From Microbulbifer hainanensis (GTDB taxonomy: Bacteria; Pseudomonadota; Gammaproteobacteria; Pseudomonadales; Cellvibrionaceae): a stretch of DNA of 64,000 bases. A program made the position numbers and the translations under genes. Where the stretch lies: assembly GCF_014904735.1 (NCBI RefSeq), contig NZ_JACZCR010000020.1, positions 186,001 through 250,000 on the forward strand, given 5' to 3'. Shown here piece by piece: positions 44,533 through 51,483 of this stretch. Below the pieces are notes generated by a model. That model saw only the letters and a list, made by a program, of their open reading frames with translations. It did no database searches and was not told the DNA's origin. The stretch's first letter is position 1. Each line of letters opens with the position of its first letter.

Positions 44533-45121
44533 CCACCAGTTAGGTGAGACGATGAAACTCGCTCGGCTTGAACGGCGCATGAGTCAACGCGCGGTTGCCG
44601 AGCAACTCGGTATCCAGCAATCCTACTTATCCAAAGTGGAAACTGACGCGGCAATACCGTCCGTGGATATCCTGCGGAAACTCTGCGATTTCTATGGTGT
44701 GAAAACGCATCGTCTGCTGCGCCAACTGGATGGCGTTACGCTGCGCAGGAATGCCGCTTACCGCGCCCATCTACAGTGGGTTGAGCGCCGACAGCAGATA
44801 GTTAGCGCGAGTGCCATCGCGTTCCTTGTCGCAATCGCGATTATCACTTCAAGCCTGCTGCGGAATGAGGAAACAGCGTCGCCAATCCATCTACCGGTCA
44901 CACTGGTCCTGAACGACATCGATGGCGCCGAGGCAATCGATCTCTTTGCAGCCTTTGGCCAGTTGGAAGTTCGAGGGCGCGATCTGGTCAAAGGCAAAAC
45001 GGTTAGTATCGAGGTCAGGGATATACCCTGGGATCAAGCCTTTGCCGAGCTGTCCGACCGGCTGGGTGTGCGGGCCGAAATTTCCGGCGCATTGGTGGAG
45101 TTACACCCAAAGAATGGATAG
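44513..45121 (+). CDS. membrane-anchored HTH regulator with periplasmic STN-like domain
   Basis: 202 aa. The N-terminal XRE/HTH_3 domain (LGETMKLARLERRMSQ to YLSKVETDAAIPS, about residues 10-50) is cytoplasmic. One transmembrane helix (IVSASAIAFLVAIAIITSSL, about 93-112) leads to a periplasmic domain of about 75 residues: VTLVLNDIDGAEAIDLFAAF, then VSIEVRDIPWDQAFAEL, the STN/secretin-N pattern. This architecture is that of a one-component transmembrane transcription regulator with a sensor or docking module. An ATG at 44552 with AGGTGAG upstream would remove 13 residues; I keep the earlier ATG because LGET belongs to the HTH fold. No close named family recognised. Confidence 0.7.
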   Translation: MTGQGSSHQLGETMKLARLERRMSQRAVAEQLGIQQSYLSKVETDAAIPSVDILRKLCDFYGVKTHRLLRQLDGVTLRRNAAYRAHLQWVERRQQIVSASAIAFLVAIAIITSSLLRNEETASPIHLPVTLVLNDIDGAEAIDLFAAFGQLEVRGRDLVKGKTVSIEVRDIPWDQAFAELSDRLGVRAEISGALVELHPKNG

Positions 45122-45155
45122 GGCATGACGAGGCATCCCCGCCTGCTGAAGTCGC

Positions 45156-45183
45156 AAAAAAACGGCCGTTGCAAGCGGCCGTT
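45156..45183 (-). terminator. bidirectional terminator between the HTH gene and cysH
   Basis: 8-bp stem AACGGCCG / CGGCCGTT with a 7-nt loop; on the minus strand it runs into seven T, ending cysH. On the plus strand ATCATTTTA follows, so it can also stop the HTH gene transcript. Confidence 0.82.
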
Positions 45184-45206
45184 ATCATTTTAGCGGTGAG
45201 GGGCGC

Positions 45207-45878
45207 TTACTTCTGCAGTAGTAGCCCGCACTCGCGGTGCTCCTCGCCCTTGGTTGGGTCGAAATAGACGTCATTGTCGGGCAGTTCATGCTCGTACACG
45301 TACTCCTCCACATCGATCTCTTTCAGGTGGAACATCGGTGCGACGCGAATGATGCCGTGGTTGCCCTTGGTGAAGATATCCAGCGTGCGGCGATGGGCGT
45401 TCTGATCGTGGCGGATGCCATTCATCCAAACGTCCGGCTTAAGCTCCTGCATCGCACGGTTGAAGGGTTCCAGCTTCACGGTGCGGGAGAAGAAATCGTG
45501 CTCCGGGGTGTCCAGATCGGGAATGCCACCGTGGACGGCGTTGTAGTGCGCCGCGGACATCTTCGGCGAATAGACGTGCAGGTTCAGGTCCAGTCCCTTG
45601 ATCAGGCCCTCGATGTGGCGATAGGTCTCAGGGGTGTTGTAACCGTGATCCACCCAGATCACCGGAATATCCGGCCTGGCGCGTGTCACCAGGTGCAGGA
45701 AGGCGACGGCCAATGGGCGGAAGTTGGTGAAGACCACCGGGTTTGCCGCATTGGCGATGGTGAATTGCATGATCTCGCTGGGCTTGGCACCTTTAAAGCG
45801 GGTATTGAGCGCTTCCAGGTCCGCGCCGTGATGGAAAACTGGTTCCGGAATACTGCTGTGGGTAGCGTTGAGTGCCAT
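45207..45878 (-). CDS. cysH: phosphoadenosine phosphosulfate reductase (PAPS reductase) family
   Basis: 223-aa PP-loop family reductase that turns PAPS into sulfite with thioredoxin. The substrate-binding core includes WVDHGYNTPETYRH (about residues 75-88) and MNGIRHDQNAHRR. The C-terminal catalytic cysteine is in HRECGLLLQK; the usual text is ECGLH, so the histidine is replaced by leucine. There is no CC...CxxC iron-sulfur motif, which indicates the PAPS rather than APS type. An inverted repeat lies 80-100 bp upstream. No other sulfate-assimilation gene is nearby. Confidence 0.88.
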   Translation of the reverse strand: MALNATHSSIPEPVFHHGADLEALNTRFKGAKPSEIMQFTIANAANPVVFTNFRPLAVAFLHLVTRARPDIPVIWVDHGYNTPETYRHIEGLIKGLDLNLHVYSPKMSAAHYNAVHGGIPDLDTPEHDFFSRTVKLEPFNRAMQELKPDVWMNGIRHDQNAHRRTLDIFTKGNHGIIRVAPMFHLKEIDVEEYVYEHELPDNDVYFDPTKGEEHRECGLLLQK

Positions 45879-45958
45879 GTTTCTTCCAAGCCGTAATAAT
45901 GCTATCTGCCCAGCATGCTACTTGCTCAAGAAACGGCTGAGAAACAATAAAAATAAGT

Positions 45959-45980
45959 TATAACCAACCTTTTGGTTATA
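45959..45980. promoter_or_regulatory. inverted repeat TATAACCAA-N4-TTGGTTATA upstream of cysH
   Basis: Perfect 9-bp arms with a 4-bp centre, 80 bp before cysH and 13 bp after the GNAT stop. The symmetry and AT-rich arms suggest a repressor or activator site controlling cysH. Read on the minus strand it could also be a weak terminator, since TTATTTTTATT follows. Confidence 0.5.
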
Positions 45981-45992
45981 TAAGAGGTGCAC

Positions 45993-46469
45993 TCACATCC
46001 TTGGAGCCTGGGCGCCTCGAGGGGCGGGGTCATTGGCTGCACTGTAACTCATCAGGATTTCCGCCTGGCCGGCGGCGGGATTCGGCTGCCGTTCGGTTTC
46101 GACAAAACCGTGTTGCTGGAGGAAATAGCGGCCGAGTAGATTTTCCTGCAGCAGGCGAGCCTCCAATTGGGGCTGGCTGCGCTTGACCGCCTCCATCAGC
46201 GCACTGCCGATACCGTGTCCGGCCTCGGACGGCGTCACGCAGAGAAAGGTGAGGGCGCCGTCCCGGTCCACTGCCGCGAACCCGTCGGCACTGCGGTGCT
46301 TTCCCGCCGTATACACCAGACTGCATTCGGATACCTTGCAGCGGCGGCGAAAGTCCCCGAGCCGCGACTGCCAGTAGTGTCGCGGCACCGATGGATGCGC
46401 GGTAATCACCGAGTACAGCCAGAGTTGCTCCATGCGCTCCAGATCCGCTCTGCTTGCCTGTCGAATCAT
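45993..46469 (-). CDS. GNAT-family N-acetyltransferase
   Basis: 158-aa acyl-CoA-dependent acetyltransferase. The acetyl-CoA pyrophosphate loop is LTFLCVTPSEAGHGIGSALM (core SEAGHGIGSALM, about residues 92-103) and the C-terminal part has LLGRYFLQQHGFVETER, typical of motif B. Start ATG 46469 (MIRQASRADLERM); a GTG 10 codons upstream is less likely. Substrate unknown. It is divergent from the DUF2239 unit, across the TTACCCGGGTAA operators. Confidence 0.85.
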   Translation of the reverse strand: MIRQASRADLERMEQLWLYSVITAHPSVPRHYWQSRLGDFRRRCKVSECSLVYTAGKHRSADGFAAVDRDGALTFLCVTPSEAGHGIGSALMEAVKRSQPQLEARLLQENLLGRYFLQQHGFVETERQPNPAAGQAEILMSYSAANDPAPRGAQAPRM

Positions 46470-46578
46470 GTGATGCACCGTAAGTGAACACTCGCACACA
46501 ATGCTAGTCCGGACGGGATGGCGATCCTAATGCGCCTGGAAGTGCGATAAGAAGCGCCGCCTGAGCGACAGAATTATT

Positions 46579-46617
46579 TTACCCGGGTAAAAAATTGAGC
46601 TATTTTTACCCGGGTAA
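46579..46617. promoter_or_regulatory. tandem TTACCCGGGTAA palindromes (operator)
   Basis: Perfect 12-bp palindromes at 46579-46590 and 46606-46617, 27 bp centre to centre. The first extends to TTTTACCCGGGTAAAA. They lie 32 bp before the DUF2239 start and 110 bp from the GNAT start, so a dimeric regulator probably binds here. No adjacent gene encodes an obvious candidate regulator. Confidence 0.7.
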
Positions 46618-46648
46618 TAAACTGAACGCTATCGGGAGTAGCGGACTT

Positions 46649-47287
46649 ATGGAAGCATCAACCGGGCGCACCTGTAGCGCCTTTCTCGGCCACCGCTGTA
46701 TCGCCAGCGGCCCTCTGCACCAGGTTGCAGCCACAGCAAAACGTACACTGGCGGAGGTGGATCTGCAGCAGCTGCTGGTTTTTGACGACTCTGACAGCCG
46801 GTCGGTAGAAATCGACTTTCGCGGCTCCGAGCAGGATGTGCTGGCGCGACTCGACGCCGACCGCAGCGCGAACCCAAAGGAAGCGGAAGCCAGCGCAGAA
46901 ACGGAAAAGCCCCGCGGGCGCGGACGCCCCAAGCTGGGCGTCATCGCACGGGAAGTGACACTGTTGCCACGCCACTGGGATTGGTTGCGCAGCCAACCCG
47001 GCGGCGCCTCTGTGGCCCTGCGCAAGCTGGTAGAAGAAGCGCGCCGCGCCAGCCGCGGCCACGACCGGCGCCGCGCGGCACAGGAATCCTGTTACCGCTT
47101 TATGATGGCGGTTGCCGGCAACCTGCCGGGACTGGAAGAGGCCACGCGCGCACTGTTCGCTGGCGAGGAAGCCCTGTTCCGCAACGAAATCAGTGCGTGG
47201 CCCCAGGACGTGCGGGTGCACTGCGAACGCATCGCCAGCGACACCTTTACCTGCGCACGGAACAGCAGCGGGGTCAGGAGCCAATGA
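46649..47287 (+). CDS. DUF2239 family protein
   Basis: 212-aa soluble protein. A beta-rich N-terminus (CSAFLGHRCIASGPL) is followed by a short low-complexity linker, the segment GRGRPKLGVIAREVTLLPRHWDWL (core RPKLGVIAREVTLLPRHWD, about residues 92-110) and a helical C-terminus. RGRPKLGV.REVTLLPRHW is the hallmark of DUF2239, a family with no assigned function; the basic RGRPKLG stretch hints at nucleic-acid or phosphate contact. Start ATG 46649 has GGAG about 9 bases upstream. The stop codon overlaps the start of the next gene (ATGA), and tandem palindromes precede it. Confidence 0.85.
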   Translation: MEASTGRTCSAFLGHRCIASGPLHQVAATAKRTLAEVDLQQLLVFDDSDSRSVEIDFRGSEQDVLARLDADRSANPKEAEASAETEKPRGRGRPKLGVIAREVTLLPRHWDWLRSQPGGASVALRKLVEEARRASRGHDRRRAAQESCYRFMMAVAGNLPGLEEATRALFAGEEALFRNEISAWPQDVRVHCERIASDTFTCARNSSGVRSQ

Positions 47288-47736
47288 AGCGGATGACACA
47301 CCTGGCCCCCACCGACGCTTCGGCGGTGGCACTCTTCCGGCGGGAACTGCGCGGCGAGGTGGTGATGCTGAACCTGCTGCGCCTGCGCCAAACCGCCGAC
47401 TACTCCGCGCATCCTGCTTTGTATCCGCAGACGCCGATCAGCGGCCGCGAGGCGTTTCAGCGCTATATCGACCACACCCTGCCACTGTTGCGGGCCAGCG
47501 GCGGCGAACTGCTGTTTCTCGGTGAGGGCGGTGCCTTTTTTATCGGCCCGCAGGATGAGCAGTGGGATCTGGCGATGCTGGTCCGGCAGCGTTCCGTGCA
47601 GTCGTTTATCGACTTTGCCACGGACGACGCCTACCTTGCCATCGCCGGCCACCGGGAAGCCGCGCTGGTAGATTCACGTCTGCTGCCGCTGCAGGCGACC
47701 GGGAATGGTTTGTCTGCAGATTCAGTCCGCCGGTAA
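47284..47736 (+). CDS. DUF1330-like dimeric alpha/beta-barrel protein
   Basis: 150-aa soluble protein. VVMLNLLRLR (about residues 24-33), GREAFQRYIDHTLPLL, GELLFLGEGGAFFIG and WDLAMLVRQRSVQSFIDF reproduce the ferredoxin-like DUF1330/EthD-type fold, which often forms dimeric barrels. No catalytic residue can be assigned. It is translationally coupled to the DUF2239 gene (ATGA overlap), so the two probably act in one process. A hairpin overlaps its end. Confidence 0.75.
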   Translation: MKRMTHLAPTDASAVALFRRELRGEVVMLNLLRLRQTADYSAHPALYPQTPISGREAFQRYIDHTLPLLRASGGELLFLGEGGAFFIGPQDEQWDLAMLVRQRSVQSFIDFATDDAYLAIAGHREAALVDSRLLPLQATGNGLSADSVRR

Positions 47737-47750
47737 CTCCGGCGGACTGA
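47722..47750. terminator. convergent hairpin between the DUF1330-like gene and rlmI
   Basis: Perfect 12-bp stem TCAGTCCGCCGG / CCGGCGGACTGA with loop TAACT; the gene's stop codon lies in the loop. No T tract, but the stability and the convergent position fit a two-way terminator. Confidence 0.5.
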
Positions 47751-47778
47751 TATGCCGACGCGAACGGGCGACTCTCGG

Positions 47779-48954
47779 TCACTGCAGGTGCACGAAATGG
47801 GCCTTCAGATAGCGGGTTTCGGGAATGGCCAGGTGCACCGGATGGTCCGCCCCCTGGCCGCCACTGGCAAGCAGTGACGCGCGGCGTCCCTGGTGGTGGG
47901 CCGCCCCGCGCACACAGTCGAGCAGCTCGTCTGCCTCCAGGTGCATAGAGCAGGAAGCACTCACTAACAGCCCACCCGGCGCCAACAGGCGAATCGCCAG
48001 TTCGTTGATATGGCGATAGGCAGCGAGCCCCGCCTTGTGGTCCTTGCGCCGCTTGATGAATGCGGGCGGATCCAGCACGACAATATCGAAGCGCTCGCGG
48101 GCATCGAGCAGCGTTTTCATGACGTCGAGCGCCTTGCCGCGCTCGGTGTGCAGCCGCTCCTCGACATTGTTATGCGCCGCATTGGCGCGGCACCAGTCCA
48201 GTGCCTGTTCGGACGCGTCCACACAGGTGACGTCACTCGCGCCACGCACCAGTGCCTGCACGCCCCAGCCGCCGGCATAGGAAAAAAGATCCAGTACCCG
48301 CTTGCCCGCTACCCACTGGTTCAGGCGTGCACGGTTATCGCGGTGGTCGTAAAACCAGCCGGTTTTCTGCCCGCGGTGTACCGGCGCCAACAGCGGTACG
48401 CCGTTTTCCTCAAACGGCGCCATCTCCGGAACCTCACCGAATACCACTTCATTGACCGCCGGCATGTCTTCGACGCCGCGGCCCTGGTGGTCGTTGCGCA
48501 GCAGTATGCCTTTAGGAGACACCAGCTCCCGCAGCTTGTCGATCACAACATCGAGTTGTTGCTCCATGCCCCAGTTGCTGACCTGAACCACCAGGTAATC
48601 GCCAAAGCGATCCACCACCAGTCCCGGCAACCAGTCCGAATCGCCGTAAATCAACCGGTAACTGGGATGACCGAAATAGCGCTCGCGCATGGCCAGTGCA
48701 GTCTGTAAGCGCTCACTGATCAGCGCCTCATCGAGGGGACCGGCGCGGGAAACCAGGCGTCCGCAGATCAGCTGACTCGGATTGACGAAGGCGGTGCCGA
48801 GCGCCTTGCCGCGGCTGTCGACAATTTCGCACTGGCTGCCGGGCTCGATCCCTTTGAGCGGCGAGCGCTTGGTATCCACCTCGTTGCTGTATATCCACAG
48901 ATGGCCGCGTTTAAGGCGACGTTCGGCGCCGCGATTCAAAAACAGCTGTGACAA
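47779..48954 (-). CDS. rlmI: 23S rRNA (cytosine1962-C5)-methyltransferase RlmI
   Basis: 391-aa m5C methyltransferase. N-terminal PUA domain (FLNRGAERRLKRGHLWIYSNE start, core LKRGHLWIYSNEV, residues 14-26). HRGQKTGWFYDHRDNR precedes the Rossmann domain, whose SAM motif is VLDLFSYAGGWG (about residues 219-230). DPPAFIKRRKD is motif IV and the catalytic cysteine is in SASCSMHL (about residue 335). Length fits. Single-gene unit on the minus strand. Confidence 0.92.
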   Translation of the reverse strand: MSQLFLNRGAERRLKRGHLWIYSNEVDTKRSPLKGIEPGSQCEIVDSRGKALGTAFVNPSQLICGRLVSRAGPLDEALISERLQTALAMRERYFGHPSYRLIYGDSDWLPGLVVDRFGDYLVVQVSNWGMEQQLDVVIDKLRELVSPKGILLRNDHQGRGVEDMPAVNEVVFGEVPEMAPFEENGVPLLAPVHRGQKTGWFYDHRDNRARLNQWVAGKRVLDLFSYAGGWGVQALVRGASDVTCVDASEQALDWCRANAAHNNVEERLHTERGKALDVMKTLLDARERFDIVVLDPPAFIKRRKDHKAGLAAYRHINELAIRLLAPGGLLVSASCSMHLEADELLDCVRGAAHHQGRRASLLASGGQGADHPVHLAIPETRYLKAHFVHLQ

Positions 48955-49182
48955 AGGCTGATCTCCATGACTGTAAAAGGCACCCCGCCAATTGGTGAGA
49001 GGCGTGCCGGGGCCGCCATTGTGCGCGCCCGCGCCGCCCGGTCAAGCGCGGCGTCGCGCGGCCGCTGAGCGGTAGGTAGCCTTTGACTATCCGCAGTACT
49101 ACTGCCTCGATGAATTTGTGCTGGCAGTTTTTGCTGCCATTCTGTCGTTTCTGCCGTCGTCACTTTATGAAAAACTTTACCC

Positions 49183-50181
49183 ATGCCACCCGAGTTCTCC
49201 AATACAGCCGCGTCGCGCACTGTCGCGATGGTGATTTACAGCGGCGCCCAGTGTCTGGATGTCACCGGTCCCCTCGAGGTCTTCTCCCTCGCCAATCGAC
49301 AGTTGTGCGATATGGGACGGACCGACCGCGATGTCTACAGCATAGAACTGCTCGCCGACGCTCCGGGCCCGATCGCGACCTCCTCCGGGATCCGCCTCAC
49401 TGCCGACCGCGCTTTCCGCGACGCCGACAATATTCATACGCTGCTGGTATGCGGGGGAACGGATGAAGCCTCCGCCCGACAGCGAGCCAACCGGGAACTG
49501 ATCGACTGGCTCACTGATTCTGCGGCCAGGGTCGAGCGGCTAGGCTCCATCTGCAACGGTGCCCTGATCCTCGCCGAGACCGGACTGCTGAACGGGCGCC
49601 GCGCCACCACTCACTGGATGGATGTTGCCGAGCTGCAGGGTTACGACGGCGTCGATGTCGACGGCGATGCCATCTATATCCGCGATGGCAATTTTTACAG
49701 CTCTGCCGGCATTACTTCGGGCATCGATCTCGCACTCGCCCTGGTGGAGGCAGACTTTGGCAAACCGTTGGCGCTGGCGATCGCCCGGCGCCTGGTTTTG
49801 TACCTGAAACGGGACGGCGGCCAGCGCCAGTACAGTTCCTATCTCTCGAGCCAGGTGGCGAGTGACCGCTTTGCCGAACTGGTTGCGTGGGTCTACGCCA
49901 ATCTCGAGCAACCGCTGGACGTTGACAGCCTGGCACGACGTGTAGCCATGAGCCCGCGCAATTTCGCCCGCCACTTTACCGCCGAGCTCGGTCTGACCCC
50001 GGCAAAATTTGTCGAGCGGGCGCGCGCGGAGAAGGCGCGGCAATTGCTCGCCGAAAAAAATCTGCCCCAGGCAAAAGTCGCCGCCCTGTGCGGATTTCAA
50101 TCCCAGGAACAATTGCGCCGAGCCTTTAAGCGCCAGCTCGGTGTGCTGCCCGATGACTACCGCAAGCGCTTCAATCGCTAG
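49183..50181 (+). CDS. GlxA-family transcriptional regulator (DJ-1/PfpI plus AraC HTH)
   Basis: 332-aa two-domain regulator. The N-terminal DJ-1/PfpI-like amidotransferase fold (residues 12-185) includes SICNGALILAETGLLNGRRAT (core CNGALILAETGLL) at the nucleophile-elbow position with Cys present. The C-terminal AraC/XylS domain (about 225-330) has the two HTHs, LDVDSLARRVAMSPRNFARHF (core SLARRVAMSPRNFARHF) and QAKVAALCGFQSQEQLRRAF. It probably senses a small nitrogenous or carbonyl compound. The cytochrome P460 gene starts 31 bp downstream on the same strand and is a likely target or operon partner. Confidence 0.9.
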   Translation: MPPEFSNTAASRTVAMVIYSGAQCLDVTGPLEVFSLANRQLCDMGRTDRDVYSIELLADAPGPIATSSGIRLTADRAFRDADNIHTLLVCGGTDEASARQRANRELIDWLTDSAARVERLGSICNGALILAETGLLNGRRATTHWMDVAELQGYDGVDVDGDAIYIRDGNFYSSAGITSGIDLALALVEADFGKPLALAIARRLVLYLKRDGGQRQYSSYLSSQVASDRFAELVAWVYANLEQPLDVDSLARRVAMSPRNFARHFTAELGLTPAKFVERARAEKARQLLAEKNLPQAKVAALCGFQSQEQLRRAFKRQLGVLPDDYRKRFNR

Positions 50182-50212
50182 CGAACGACAATAAAAGAAG
50201 AGGGAACTTTCG

Positions 50213-50818
50213 ATGTCAGCAAAAAAATCATCCGCTGCCTTTGCCATCGCGGCGATCCTTGCAGTGCTGTACGCCGTCCCCGGTGTCAGCGAATCGCTGG
50301 ACAATGGCCTTACCGCCGCGCGGTTCGATGCCGCGGAAAAACTGCAGCGGCCGGATAACCTGGATGAGTGGATTTTTCTCGGCGCCGTCGTCGGACACGG
50401 CTATCCGAACAGCGAAGAGCGGCAGTTCAGTGCCGACAGCCCCGGCATGATCCAGGTAGTCCAGATGGAGCCGGCAGCCTATCGCTATCTAAAACAGCAC
50501 GGTAAATACGCCGACGGCACCATGCTGGCGCTGTCTTTCTACAACACACAGCAAAAACCGCAGCCGGAAGTGGATGGCATCGTACAGGGCGAGCTGGCCA
50601 GTTTTGAAATTCATTTGCTGGACAAACAGAAGTTCACGGACCGCAGCGCGTTTTATGTTTTTCCCAATGACAAAGACGCGATAGCGATGATACCCGCGGG
50701 GAATAACTGCGTGTCCTGCCACAAGGAAGATGGCGCTTACGACGCAACTTTCGCCCAGTTCTATCCGCAACTGTGCGACAGACTGTTGGCCGGCGCTTTA
50801 CATGCCGCTGCCAAATAG
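50213..50818 (+). CDS. cytochrome P460 family protein
   Basis: 201-aa exported c-type haem protein. A signal peptide (KKSSAAFAIAAILAVLYAVPG, residues 4-24) targets it to the periplasm. The P460 domain has DEWIFLGAVVGHGY (about residues 47-60), and CVSCH near residue 163 is the haem-attachment CxxCH. In characterised P460 proteins a lysine is also crosslinked to the haem and hydroxylamine is oxidised; which lysine would serve here is not clear. It follows the GlxA-type regulator by 31 bp. Redox substrate unknown. Confidence 0.85.
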   Translation: MSAKKSSAAFAIAAILAVLYAVPGVSESLDNGLTAARFDAAEKLQRPDNLDEWIFLGAVVGHGYPNSEERQFSADSPGMIQVVQMEPAAYRYLKQHGKYADGTMLALSFYNTQQKPQPEVDGIVQGELASFEIHLLDKQKFTDRSAFYVFPNDKDAIAMIPAGNNCVSCHKEDGAYDATFAQFYPQLCDRLLAGALHAAAK

Positions 50819-50930
50819 AGTGTCTTGAGCAGCGCTGCTCCGGCGATACGATTTTTTCGCTTTACGTGAAAGGCAGGGTGCTGGACGCGCACGATACGGA
50901 AAACCAGTGCAGTAGGCTCGCCCGATAAAC

Positions 50931-51479
50931 TCAGCGCAAAATAAAGTTGGCGAATTGCGCCAGGTCGTCGAAAACCGCCGTTGTCGCCAGCGCGGGATCG
51001 GGGTTTTCGATCAACTGATTGAGAGTCTGCGCACCGGCACCGGTTTTGACCAGTGCGGGTTTGCAGCCTTTGGACCGTGCTGCGTGCAGATCCTTCAACT
51101 TGTCGCCGACCATGTAACAGTCGTGCAGGCTGGTATCGAACTCCGCCTCGATGGCATCGAGCAAACCGGTTTTCGGTTTGCGACAGCGACAGTCATCAGC
51201 GGGGCCGTGGGGACAGTAGAAGATGGCGGCGATCTCGCCGCCGGCATCTTCCACCAGTGCGCGCATCTTGGCGTGCATGGCCTCCAGGTCGTCCAGGTCG
51301 AACAGGCCTCGAGCGAGGCCGCTCTGATTGGTGGCTACCACCAGCTGGTAGCCGGCGCGGCTCAAGTCCGCCATGGCGTCGATGCTGCCCGGGAGCGGAA
51401 TCCACTCGTCGACATTCTTTATGTAGTCGGCGGAGTCATAGTTGATGACGCCGTCCCGGTCCAGCACGATGATGGTCAT
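50931..51479 (-). CDS. gmhB: D-glycero-beta-D-manno-heptose 1,7-bisphosphate 7-phosphatase
   Basis: 182-aa HAD-superfamily phosphatase of the ADP-heptose pathway for LPS core. Nucleophile motif LDRDGVIN (about residues 5-12), the zinc-binding loop CPHGPADDCRCRKPKTG (about 93-109) and the Mg-binding VGDKLKDL (about 137) are all present. Start ATG 51479 (MTIIVLDRDG), 4 bp after the glyS stop; a longer reading into glyS is not credible. Adjacent to glyS, a common gammaproteobacterial arrangement. Confidence 0.95.
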   Translation of the reverse strand: MTIIVLDRDGVINYDSADYIKNVDEWIPLPGSIDAMADLSRAGYQLVVATNQSGLARGLFDLDDLEAMHAKMRALVEDAGGEIAAIFYCPHGPADDCRCRKPKTGLLDAIEAEFDTSLHDCYMVGDKLKDLHAARSKGCKPALVKTGAGAQTLNQLIENPDPALATTAVFDDLAQFANFILR

Positions 51480-51483
51480 GGGC

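Noticed and set aside
50827..50840. Palindrome GAGCAGCGCTGCTC between cytochrome P460 and gmhB
   Set aside because: Short GC palindrome with no T tract or repeat elsewhere; likely chance.
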